A stretch of 64,000 nucleotides of DNA from Pseudomonas fluorescens (GTDB lineage Bacteria; Pseudomonadota; Gammaproteobacteria; Pseudomonadales; Pseudomonadaceae), in the NCBI RefSeq assembly GCF_900215245.1, contig NZ_LT907842.1, positions 4,526,001-4,590,000 of the forward strand, written 5' to 3'. The notes beneath the pieces are model-generated. The model was not told the origin of the DNA. It did no database searches and worked only from the letters and a program-made list of their open reading frames with translations. Position numbers and translations under genes: made by a program. Positions 26,285 through 33,519 of the stretch are shown in pieces (the stretch's first letter is position 1; the number at the start of each line of letters is the position of its first letter).

Positions 26285-27253
26285 ATGACCACTGTCTATG
26301 AAACCAATCGTTCGCTGTTTCGTGTGTCCTGGAGCTCGGTATTGGCCGGTAGTGCAATTGCACTGGTGACCTATTTGGTGCTGAGTGTGCTCGGTACGGC
26401 TATCGGGGCGAGTGCCGTCGACCCGATGCAAGCAGGTAACCCGCTGAGTGGCTTTGGTACGGGCGCCGGGATCTGGCTGTTCGTGTCGACACTGATCGCC
26501 ATCGGCGTCGGTGCCTTCGTGGCTGGCCGCACAGCGCCGGATCGCGGTGGCCTGCACGGTGTGTTGACCTGGACCGTCACCACCTTGCTCACCACCTGGC
26601 TGTTGGCGGGTTTGGCCGCCAGTGTGGTCGGCACCGCTGGCAACGTCGTGGGCAAAGGTCTGTCGGCTGCCGGTAGCGGCATTGCGGCGGCAGCACCGGG
26701 CATTGGTAACAGTGTTAAGCAGCAGTTGAGCGAGCAGGGCATCCAGCTGGATTGGAACAGCCTGCAAGGCCAACTGGACACACTGCTCAAGCAAAGCGGC
26801 AAGCCTGAATTGGACCCCGCCAACGTTGAGCAGAAGGCTGACCAGGCTGCCGCTGACGGCAAGCAATCGGCTACCGCTGCGGCCACCGATCCAGCCCAGG
26901 CTGGCGAAGCATTGAAGCAGTGGTTCGAACGCGTGAAAGCCTCGGGTGAACCGGCGCTGAACGCTGCGGATAAAGATGCACTGATCAACATCGTTGCCGC
27001 CCGTACCGGCAAGAGCAAAGAGGAAGCGACCCAGATCGTCGACAACTATGCCCAGGCTTATCAGCAAGCCATGCAAAAAGTTGACGAGCTGAAGCAGCAG
27101 GCCGAACAGAAAGCCCGTGAAGCCGGTGAAGTGGCGGCTAAACAGCTCTCCCACGCAGCCTGGAGCACCCTGGCCCTGTTGCTGTTGGGCGTAGCCCTGA
27201 GCTTCTTTGTCGGGCGTATGGCGCTGACCACTCGCCGAGTGCCTTTGGCTTAA
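26285..27253 (+). CDS. Membrane protein with Gly/Ala-rich helices and amphipathic domain
   Basis: A 322-residue protein. Two to three N-terminal membrane segments (VLAGSAIALVTYLVLSVLG, GIWLFVSTLIAIGVGAFVAG, VTTLLTTWLLAGLAASVVG) precede a Gln/Ala-rich soluble region of about 150 residues. This region includes ALINIVAARTGKSKEEATQIVDNYAQAYQQAM and then a basic-acidic coiled coil. A last helix near the C-terminus (STLALLLLGVALSFFVG) closes the protein. It resembles hypothetical membrane proteins found in Pseudomonas and is of unknown function. AAGGA lies 8 nt before the ATG. A dyad operator 92 nt upstream links it to the PAS-LuxR regulator and to the CsbD-like gene. Confidence 0.8.
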   Translation: MTTVYETNRSLFRVSWSSVLAGSAIALVTYLVLSVLGTAIGASAVDPMQAGNPLSGFGTGAGIWLFVSTLIAIGVGAFVAGRTAPDRGGLHGVLTWTVTTLLTTWLLAGLAASVVGTAGNVVGKGLSAAGSGIAAAAPGIGNSVKQQLSEQGIQLDWNSLQGQLDTLLKQSGKPELDPANVEQKADQAAADGKQSATAAATDPAQAGEALKQWFERVKASGEPALNAADKDALINIVAARTGKSKEEATQIVDNYAQAYQQAMQKVDELKQQAEQKAREAGEVAAKQLSHAAWSTLALLLLGVALSFFVGRMALTTRRVPLA

Positions 27254-27331
27254 AAGTGTTTGCGGCAAGGACGCCGCTTTGCTGAACGCGTAAAATGCCG
27301 GCTTTTTACGCGGATTACGCAAAGGTGCACT

Positions 27332-27952
27332 TTGAGCGCAGGCAAAATCGTCGGGCTGTTATTACTCACCTCAATGCTGGCGGCGTGCGGTACGTCGCCG
27401 CCACGCACACCCAACGACATCTGCGGCATCTTTCGCGAAAAAGATGACTGGTACGATGCCGCCAAGGTCACGCAAAAACGCTGGGGCGTGCCGATCCAGG
27501 TGCCGCTGGCGATCATGTATCAGGAGTCCGGCTTCCGTCAGGACGCCCTGGCCCCGCGCAAATACCTGCTGTGGATCATCCCCTGGGGCCGCGTCTCCAC
27601 CGCCGCCGGCTATGCCCAGGCCAAGGATGAAGTGTGGAGCGACTACCGCAAGAGCACCGGCCGCAGCGGCGCCAACCGTCGGGACTTCGACGACGCCATC
27701 GATTTTATCGGCTGGTACATGGACAAGACCTACACCATCAACGGCGTGTACAAATACGACGCCTACGGCCAATACCTGAACTACCACGAAGGCTGGGGCG
27801 GCTACCGCCAGCGTACCTATGCGGCCAAAGCCTGGCTGCCGCCGGTGGCCAGCAAGGTACAGGCCCGTTCGCAGATGTATGCGGCGCAATACGCGGGCTG
27901 CAAGAATGATTTGGGGCGCGGGTTTTGGAGTCGGTTTTGGCACTGGTTGTGA
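27332..27952 (+). CDS. Lytic transglycosylase-like lipoprotein
   Basis: A 206-residue lipoprotein. The signal peptide ends in LAAC with Cys19 as lipid attachment. The lysozyme-like domain has the putative catalytic Glu65 in IMYQESGFRQDALAPRK, followed by AAGYAQAKDEVW, DFIGWYMDK, and NYHEGWGGY near the end, all typical of SLT-type transglycosylases. It probably trims peptidoglycan at the inner face of the outer membrane. TTG at 27332 is used: AAAGGTG lies just before it, and the signal peptide starts there. No ATG gives a full signal peptide. Confidence 0.83.
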   Translation: MSAGKIVGLLLLTSMLAACGTSPPRTPNDICGIFREKDDWYDAAKVTQKRWGVPIQVPLAIMYQESGFRQDALAPRKYLLWIIPWGRVSTAAGYAQAKDEVWSDYRKSTGRSGANRRDFDDAIDFIGWYMDKTYTINGVYKYDAYGQYLNYHEGWGGYRQRTYAAKAWLPPVASKVQARSQMYAAQYAGCKNDLGRGFWSRFWHWL

Positions 27953-27961
27953 GTGGGCCAC

Positions 27962-28849
27962 TTATCGCGGTAATGCACGGTGTCGGGTGTAACCGAGTGT
28001 CTGATCGTAGAGATCAATGCGCCGATCCCTTTGCAAGTCGTTGAGGCTATTCCAGATCGGCGCGCTGCGCGCATGGCTGAGGTCGATATCGGCGAACACG
28101 AGTTCCTGTCGGTTGGCTGACGCGATTTTGCCGATAGGCCAGCCATGGGTCCCGGCAATCAACGAACACCCCAAGTAACGTGCATCGCGTTCTTCACCGA
28201 TTCGGTTGGCGGCGGCGATAAACACGTTATTGACGTGAGCGGCCGTCATTGTCAGATAGGACGCCATACACGTGCCGGATTCATCGAACACTGGGGGCGG
28301 CGTCCATACCCAGTTGTTCAGGCTGCAAATAATATCGGCCCCTTGCTGGCTGAGAATGCGCGGTACTTCGGGAAACCAGATGTCCCAGCAGATCAACAGG
28401 CCAATTCGGCCGATGGGCGTATCGAAGACTGGAAAGCCCGTATCTCCAGGGGTGAACCATAGCTTTTCCAAATTCCAGAGATGAGCCTTGCGGTACTTGC
28501 CGATAAAGCCGTTCGGGCCTATCAGAACAGCTGTGTTGAATAACTGCATGCCGTCGATTTCGTTCAAGCCCGCGGCCAGATACACCTGATGGCGGCAGGC
28601 AAACTCCACCCATGCCTGCACGCTTCTGCCTTTGGGAATGGGTTCGGCGTGATCGAAGGCATCCTGGCGATTGGCAAAGTAATAACCGCAGTTTGAAAGC
28701 TCCGGCAGCACGATCAACGTGGCGCCGCCGTTCGCGGCTTCCGTCGCCAGCTCCAGGCTATGGCGCAGGTTCGCGCTGCGGTGGTCGGTACCCACCTGAG
28801 GATCGAATTGTATGACGCAAACATGAACAGGGCTGGTGGCTTGGTGCAT
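27962..28849 (-). CDS. Carbon-nitrogen hydrolase (nitrilase superfamily)
   Basis: A 295-residue enzyme with the full Glu-Lys-Cys triad: Glu50 in LIVLPELSNCGY, Lys121 in GKYRKAHLWN and Cys154 in LLICWDIWFPE. It hydrolyses an amide, carbamoyl or nitrile bond. The closest types by motif are N-carbamoyl-amine or omega-amidase-like members, but the substrate is open. AGAGGTC precedes the ATG. It is convergent with the transglycosylase gene (9 nt between stops) and separated from the DUF6124 gene by a strong hairpin. Confidence 0.88.
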   Translation of the reverse strand: MHQATSPVHVCVIQFDPQVGTDHRSANLRHSLELATEAANGGATLIVLPELSNCGYYFANRQDAFDHAEPIPKGRSVQAWVEFACRHQVYLAAGLNEIDGMQLFNTAVLIGPNGFIGKYRKAHLWNLEKLWFTPGDTGFPVFDTPIGRIGLLICWDIWFPEVPRILSQQGADIICSLNNWVWTPPPVFDESGTCMASYLTMTAAHVNNVFIAAANRIGEERDARYLGCSLIAGTHGWPIGKIASANRQELVFADIDLSHARSAPIWNSLNDLQRDRRIDLYDQTLGYTRHRALPR

Positions 28850-28979
28850 TGCGGATGACCTCTTAGGGAATGCAACCTTGGTGGTTGGCCTTTCATAAGA
28901 GTCGATTTGATCGGTGGGGATAAATCAGGCGCTTTCACTTCGAGTTGTCAGAGGGGCTTGCAAATCGGCTGAGTTTATT

Positions 28980-29008
28980 CGCGGCAAGAAACCCGACTTC
29001 TTGCCGCG
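28980..29008 (-). terminator. Hairpin terminator after DUF6124 gene
   Basis: A perfect 11-bp stem (CGCGGCAAGAA, 28980-28990 with 28998-29008) and a 7-nt loop lie 6 nt after the DUF6124 stop codon on the reverse strand. Confidence 0.6.
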
Positions 29009-29014
29009 ACTTGC

Positions 29015-29260
29015 TTAGTGCGGCTGCATGCACTCCAGTGACCGGTCGACCATCACGCTGGCCATGTCCACCAGGTGCAATACCGAGATCACCAATGTGC
29101 GTGAATCACCGTCCAGTTGCTCACTCGCCGTCTGTGCCGCAACGGCTGCACAGCGCAGCACACTGCTGGCGTGGGCCAGGGCGTCTTCGAAGCTGAGCGC
29201 TTGGGTGGTGGTGAAGAAGTGCGGTTCTGATGCGGGTGGTGCGGGGACAAGTTTGTCCAT
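29015..29260 (-). CDS. DUF6124 family protein
   Basis: An 81-residue protein of the Pseudomonas-specific DUF6124 (formerly DUF3077-like) family. MDKLVPAPPASEPHFFTTTQALSFEDALAHASSVL shows the typical proline-rich start and the L-S-x-E-D-A-L-x-H-A helix, and a second helix contains DMASVMVDRSLE. Function is unknown; genomes usually carry several paralogues. TTAGGAGTTGAAATC precedes the ATG. The long structured leader on the same strand (29466 to 29289) suggests RNA-level control. Confidence 0.83.
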   Translation of the reverse strand: MDKLVPAPPASEPHFFTTTQALSFEDALAHASSVLRCAAVAAQTASEQLDGDSRTLVISVLHLVDMASVMVDRSLECMQPH

Positions 29261-29288
29261 GATTTCAACTCCTAATCAAAGTTGGAAA

Positions 29289-29466
29289 GTCACCACCATC
29301 GCTACCAAACGACGTTTAGGGTGGTGACCGTGCGCAGATTGGTAGACCGGTGATTAGGACCCGGTGCACCCGAAGGTGCCCTGCGCACGGCCACCATAAC
29401 GCAGGGCCGAAAAAAAGCGCCTTGCAGAAGGGGGCGCTTTGCGCCTAATCACTCGTGGTCTACCAA
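29289..29466 (-). promoter_or_regulatory. Structured 5' leader with internal terminator upstream of DUF6124 gene
   Basis: On the reverse strand five complementary segments are seen in order. First, TTGGTAGACC and GTGATTAGG (29466-29444) pair with CCTAATCACCGGTCTACCAA (29358-29339). Second, inside lies AAAGCGCC...GGCGCTTT followed by a T-run (29440-29410), a textbook intrinsic terminator. Third, a GCACC-TTCG-GGTGC hairpin sits at 29379-29366. Fourth, GGTGGCCGTGCGCAG (29395-29381) pairs with CTGCGCACGGTCACC (29337-29323), crossing the first stem. Fifth, GTCACCACC (29328-29320) can instead pair with GGTGGTGAC (29297-29289) just before the ribosome site. The crossing and competing pairs suggest a switch. 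Confidence 0.6.
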
Positions 29467-29657
29467 ACCCCGAATCACTGAATTGGCAGTGACCGACGCA
29501 GACTAGCCATGCAATTTGAGCGGCGCAAGCGGCTGGGATTCTCTCGGAAACGTCCTGCAAGTTAAAGGGAAATGTCGTTGATCAGACTGTTCCTACACTT
29601 GCCAAACCCACCCGTTTCTGGGAAAACCCCAGCCTTTACACCTTCAACGAGCCTCCC

Positions 29658-30002
29658 ATGAGTCACGACGAACTCCAGATCACTGATATCCGCGTGGGCG
29701 ACGGCAAAGCCGTGGTCAAAGGTGCGCTGATTACCACCCAATACACCGGCACTTTGGAAGACGGCACGGTGTTCGATTCGTCCTGGGAGCGTGGCAAACC
29801 GTTCCAATGCGTGATCGGCACCGGGCGCGTCATAAAGGGCTGGGATCAAGGCTTGATGGGTATGCAGGTCGGCGGCGTGCGCAGGTTGTATGTGCCTGCG
29901 CACCTGGCCTACGGCGAACGCTCGATGGGCGCGCATATCAAACCCAATAGCCATTTGCGCTTTGAGATTGAGTTATTGGAAGTGCTGACGCGGGATGACT
30001 GA
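29658..30002 (+). CDS. FKBP-type peptidyl-prolyl cis-trans isomerase
   Basis: A 114-residue minimal FKBP domain without signal peptide. ALITTQYTGTLEDGTVFDSSWERGKPFQCVIGTGRVIKGWDQGLMGMQVGGVRRLYVPAHLAYGERS contains the full active-site set (Y, F, D, V-I, W, Y). It speeds proline isomerisation in the cytoplasm. The Shine-Dalgarno sequence is weak (GAGCCTCCC). The GNAT gene begins 12 nt after its stop, so the two are probably co-transcribed. Confidence 0.93.
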   Translation: MSHDELQITDIRVGDGKAVVKGALITTQYTGTLEDGTVFDSSWERGKPFQCVIGTGRVIKGWDQGLMGMQVGGVRRLYVPAHLAYGERSMGAHIKPNSHLRFEIELLEVLTRDD

Positions 30003-30014
30003 ACGGAGTTGAAC

Positions 30015-30614
30015 ATGGACGTTGATTCACCGCCGTTGCCGGGTTGCGCCGTCACGGGTGTTCGAGTGGTTGAACTGCAGGTCAGTGATGCGGCTGAGTT
30101 GCAGCGGTTTTTTGAGCTGGCGCCGGATTATTTCATCGCAGTCAACGGCGAGCCCGCTTTGCCGACTGAGGCGCACGAAGAGTTGCAGGGCCAACTGCCC
30201 GCAGGCTGGCGCTGCAGCCGGATGTACTGGTTGGGTTACCGCGATGCGGATGATCAATTGGTTGCGGTCGTGAACATTGCCGCCGACCTGTTGGCGGCCG
30301 GTGTGTGGCATATCGGGCTGCTGCTGGTGCATACGCGCTTGCATGGCACCGGGCTTGCGCGGCAGCTGCATGCGGATCTTGAGGCGTGGGCTATCGGCAA
30401 AGGCGCCCAGTGGTTGCGGCTGACCGTGGTCATCGGCAATCACAAGGCCGAGCGCTTTTGGCCGCGGCTTGGGTATGTGCAGGTACGACGCCGTGAAGGC
30501 ATTCGGATGGGGCGGCAGGTCAATTGCGTGTCGATTCAGGTCAAGGCGCTGACCGGCGGGCGGGTGGATGAGTACCTGGAGCGAGTCGGTCGGGATCGCC
30601 CCGACTCGCCGTAA
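30015..30614 (+). CDS. GNAT-family N-acetyltransferase
   Basis: A 199-residue acetyltransferase. WHIGLLLVHTRLHGTGLARQLHADLEAWA holds the acetyl-CoA pyrophosphate loop (hx-H-G-T-G-L-A variant of Q/R-x-x-G-x-G/A). VIGNHKAERFWPRLGYVQVRRR is the C-terminal A/B motif with the N-x-x-A-x-x-F-W-x-x-x-G-Y pattern. The substrate is unknown. CGGAG lies 8 nt before the ATG at 30015. It is convergent with the MocR regulator gene, with only 24 nt between the stops. Confidence 0.85.
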   Translation: MDVDSPPLPGCAVTGVRVVELQVSDAAELQRFFELAPDYFIAVNGEPALPTEAHEELQGQLPAGWRCSRMYWLGYRDADDQLVAVVNIAADLLAAGVWHIGLLLVHTRLHGTGLARQLHADLEAWAIGKGAQWLRLTVVIGNHKAERFWPRLGYVQVRRREGIRMGRQVNCVSIQVKALTGGRVDEYLERVGRDRPDSP

Positions 30615-30638
30615 CCGCCGCAAGGCAAGCGTGCCACC

Positions 30639-32096
30639 TCAAACGGTTGGGCCATCCTGCCGGGCCTGGCCACCGTTGGCCTCCAGTTGCTTCAGTTGGC
30701 TGATGGTTTGCCCGACCTTGAGTACCGCCATCTCGACTTTGCGCGTCGGTGCATTGGCGAAGTTCAGGCGGATGCAGTTTCGGTATTTTCCTGCTGCCGA
30801 GAACATATTGCCGTTCGCCACTTGGATGTCCTGAGCTTCGAGCAGCTGGTTGAGGGTGTAGATGTCGAACTCATCGGGCAGTTCGACCCACAGCGTAAAG
30901 CCCCCCTGCGGTTGGCTGACGCGGGTGCCTGCCGGGAAATAGCGGTTGACCCACTCGCTCATCAGGTCGCCATTGCGCTTGTATTGTTTGCGCATTCGAC
31001 GCAGGTGCAGGAGGTAATTGCCCTTGGCGATGAATTCGGCAACCGCCAACTGCGGCTGGGTGGCCGTCGCGCCGGAGCCAATGTATTTCATGTGCAGCAC
31101 CTGTGGCAGATAGCGCCCGGGTGCGATCCAGCCAACGCGCAAGCCAGGCGCGACTGTCTTGGAAAATGAACTGCACAGCAGCACCCGATTGTCCTCGTCA
31201 AAGGACTTCAGTGAGCGCGGCCGTGGATAGCGGTGCGACAGGTCACCGTAGATATCGTCTTCTATGATCGGGACGTCGAAGCGCTGGGCCATGCGTATCA
31301 GTTTGAGTTTGCGCTCGTCAGGCATGATGTAGCCCAACGGGTTATTACAGTTGGCGGTCAACTGGATAACCTTGATCGGCCATTGCTCCATGGCCATTTC
31401 CAGGGCTTCCAGGTTGATGCCCGTGACGGGGTCGGTGGGAATCTCCAGGGCCTTGAGGTCGGCCGCCTTGAGGATCTGCATCATCCCGTGATAGCTCGGC
31501 GAGGCAATGGCGACAATGTCGCCGGGTGAGCAAATCGCGCGGATGGCGGTGGAGAGGGCTTCCTGGCAACCGCTGGTGACGACGATATCGGCCGGGTTCA
31601 GGCGGCAGCCCGAATCAATCGACAGCCTTGCGATCTGCTCGCGCAACGCCAATACACCCTGAATCCGGTTGTACTGCAGGCTGGCGTTATCGCTGCGCCG
31701 GCTGATGCGTGCCATTGCCGTCAGCAGTGGCTTGAGCGTGGGCGCGGTGATGTCCGGCATGCCACATCCCAATTGAACAATATCGGCGTTCTCATCGAAG
31801 CGCATCAGCTCCTGGACCATATCCCATTGGGAAATATCCACCGGGCGCAGGATCGGCCGGCCCATTTGTGGCAAGGGCGCGATGCGTCGGTTGGCCGGCA
31901 CGAAGTAGCCCGACTTGGGGCGTGGTATCGCAAGCCCCGAACATTCCAATACACGGTAGGCCTGTTGCACGGTCGTCAGGCTGACGCCGTGCTCATGGCT
32001 GAGTGTGCGCACAGAGGGCAGGCGCTCGCCGGGGCCATAAAGGCCCTGCTCGATGCGGCTGCTGATAAATTCGGCGAGGTTCAGATAGAGAGTCAT
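30639..32096 (-). CDS. gvgR: MocR-type (GntR HTH + aminotransferase) regulator of the gvg-like cluster
   Basis: A 485-residue fusion. Residues 1-75 form a GntR winged HTH (RIEQGLYGPGERLPSVRTLSHEHGVSLTTVQQAYRVLECSGL). Residues 110-470 are a fold-type I aminotransferase domain with PLP lysine 313 in SSFSKTVAPGLRVGW and the D-x-Y pair in IIEDDIYGDL. MocR proteins bind PLP and often an amino-acid ligand, and control adjacent genes. It diverges from the eleven-kilobase biosynthetic operon across 289 nt that contain repeated CTGTAT elements. WH6 has such a regulator, called gvgR as I recall, that is needed for FVG production. Gene letter assigned from memory of that locus. Confidence 0.82.
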   Translation of the reverse strand: MTLYLNLAEFISSRIEQGLYGPGERLPSVRTLSHEHGVSLTTVQQAYRVLECSGLAIPRPKSGYFVPANRRIAPLPQMGRPILRPVDISQWDMVQELMRFDENADIVQLGCGMPDITAPTLKPLLTAMARISRRSDNASLQYNRIQGVLALREQIARLSIDSGCRLNPADIVVTSGCQEALSTAIRAICSPGDIVAIASPSYHGMMQILKAADLKALEIPTDPVTGINLEALEMAMEQWPIKVIQLTANCNNPLGYIMPDERKLKLIRMAQRFDVPIIEDDIYGDLSHRYPRPRSLKSFDEDNRVLLCSSFSKTVAPGLRVGWIAPGRYLPQVLHMKYIGSGATATQPQLAVAEFIAKGNYLLHLRRMRKQYKRNGDLMSEWVNRYFPAGTRVSQPQGGFTLWVELPDEFDIYTLNQLLEAQDIQVANGNMFSAAGKYRNCIRLNFANAPTRKVEMAVLKVGQTISQLKQLEANGGQARQDGPTV

Positions 32097-32180
32097 GGTT
32101 CTGACTGTAGCCGCTCATCTGTCACTTAAGAAGGTACAGAGAGGGGTTTTTTTGAAGAATTTTCTTACAAAAAGGCCAAT

Positions 32181-32220
32181 CTGTATTTAAAAGATTGGGG
32201 TTTTCTGTATCTGCAATACA
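32181..32220. promoter_or_regulatory. Direct repeats and dyad in the MocR/cluster divergent promoter
   Basis: CTGTAT occurs at 32181 and 32205 (24 bp apart). The second copy starts a perfect dyad, TGTAT-CTGCA-ATACA (32206-32220). MocR regulators typically bind such direct repeats. The rest of the 289-nt gap is A/T-rich (T-run at 32148-32162), with no other gene visible. Confidence 0.45.
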
Positions 32221-32385
32221 CATCGTGGTCTTGGGATGATGAGCCCCGTAACGGTGCAGGACCATGGTTAGGGTAGTCGCGAAATGGCAAGGCAGCACCT
32301 GGCACAGTCAAATTTCAAGACATGCCCGGCATGACCCATACAGATACCTGAATCTGCCCAGCGAATAACGAGAGGACCACGCGCA

Positions 32386-33398
32386 ATGACGGCAAGGATG
32401 ACGCTCACACCGCAAATGGCCGAATATGAACAGAAGTTCACCGATGGTGGCGAGGTTCGTTGGTTACCTTATTTGATGTACTTCCACCCGACTGACCATC
32501 GCTCCTTCGTGGTCAATACCGATTCGGCGGGGTTTCGCTACTCGGAGTCGTTGACCACGCGGTATTCGGTGGCCGACGGTGGGCAAAGCAGTGGCCCGGT
32601 CAGGTTGTTGGCGGGCAGCTCGACGGTATTCGGTATTGGCGCCAGTGCTGACAGCCAGACATTGGCGTCGCGCCTCACCCAAAACGACCCCGTGGTCAGC
32701 ACTGGCTCAACTTTGGCGGTCGCAGTTTCAACTCCACTCAAGAATTGACCCTGTTCACCCTTAATAAGCATCGTTTGCCGAAGGTGGACGAGATCGTGCT
32801 GTTTTCCGGTTTCAACAACCTCGGCCTGGCTCGGCAGCCCGAACATTATCGCGGCGAGTATGGGGCGTTCTTCAATTGCCATCAGTTTTTCGAGGCATTG
32901 GCCCCTGCGGAGCCGGCGTCCACGTCGTGGAGCCTGTCGAATCTGTTTGGCAAGGCGCAGGAACCTGAGCCCGAGCCCCCGGCGCCGCAGTCGATGGAGG
33001 AGCAGATTGACTACGCCGCCAACCTGACCTTGCAGCACCTGGATATCTGGCGTGCCCTGGCCGCCGACATGGGGGCGAAGTTGACGTTCATCCTGCAACC
33101 GCTGGCCGGTTGGGTACGGGAAACCGGTAGCCCGGAAGAACAGCAATTGTTCGCCGAGCTCGACCAGGCAGGAAACTTCACCGACGTGTACGGCGACATC
33201 CTGCAGACCTCAGTGCGTGAAGCCTACGCCCAGCGTTTGCGGGCCGGGGCACAGGGCATGGGCGTCGGTTTTGTCGATATCACGCCTTTGCTGGCTGAGG
33301 CCCTGGGCCCGGACGATTGGCAGTTTGTCGACCGTATTCACTTCACCGACTTCGGCAACGACCTGGTTTCGAAACTTATTCTTGATGTCACTCGGTAA
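32386..33398 (+). pseudogene. SGNH/GDSL-hydrolase-like gene with single-base frameshift
   Basis: The start at 32386 has AGAGGA upstream. The first frame gives an SGNH block I (VRLLAGSSTVFGIGASADSQTLASRL) and then runs through nonsense to a stop at 32748. From a CCCC run at 32688-32691 the +1 frame continues smoothly: RGQHWLNFGGRSFNSTQELTLFTLNKH, then VDEIVLFSGFNNLGLARQP and a C-terminal DRIHFTDFGNDLVSKLIL with the catalytic Asp-His pair. Adding one base makes a 337-codon gene of exact length. Family members are esterases or acyltransferases. It is the first gene of the cluster. Either a real inactivation or a homopolymer sequencing error; a programmed shift is unlikely. Confidence 0.8.
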
Positions 33399-33410
33399 AA
33401 GGACTTGCTC

Positions 33411-33494
33411 ATGAAATCGATCAAAAAGTTTTTTCAGCGCCTGTTTGGAAAAAAGAAGAAAAAACCCGACTCCTCTATTTATCCAATGTTCTGA
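33411..33494 (+). CDS. 27-residue basic micro-ORF of the gvg-like cluster
   Basis: An 84-nt ORF encoding MKSIKKFFQRLFGKKKKK followed by PDSSIYPMF. AAGGACTTGCTC precedes the ATG with ideal spacing. It lies 12 nt after the SGNH gene and 25 nt before the diiron-protein gene. The N-terminal half is a strongly basic amphipathic helix; the C-terminus ends in Pro-Met-Phe. The FVG cluster of P. fluorescens WH6 is reported to need two ORFs under 150 nt, and this size and position fit one of them. Role unknown; a carrier peptide or protein-interaction peptide is speculation. Confidence 0.7.
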   Translation: MKSIKKFFQRLFGKKKKKPDSSIYPMF

Positions 33495-33519
33495 CGTTTG
33501 ATTGGACAAGGTATCGGCT

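Noticed and set aside
32680..32760. Programmed ribosomal frameshift in the SGNH gene
   Set aside because: A plain CCCC run without slippery heptamer, stimulatory hairpin or known precedent in this family; a point lesion or read error is simpler.
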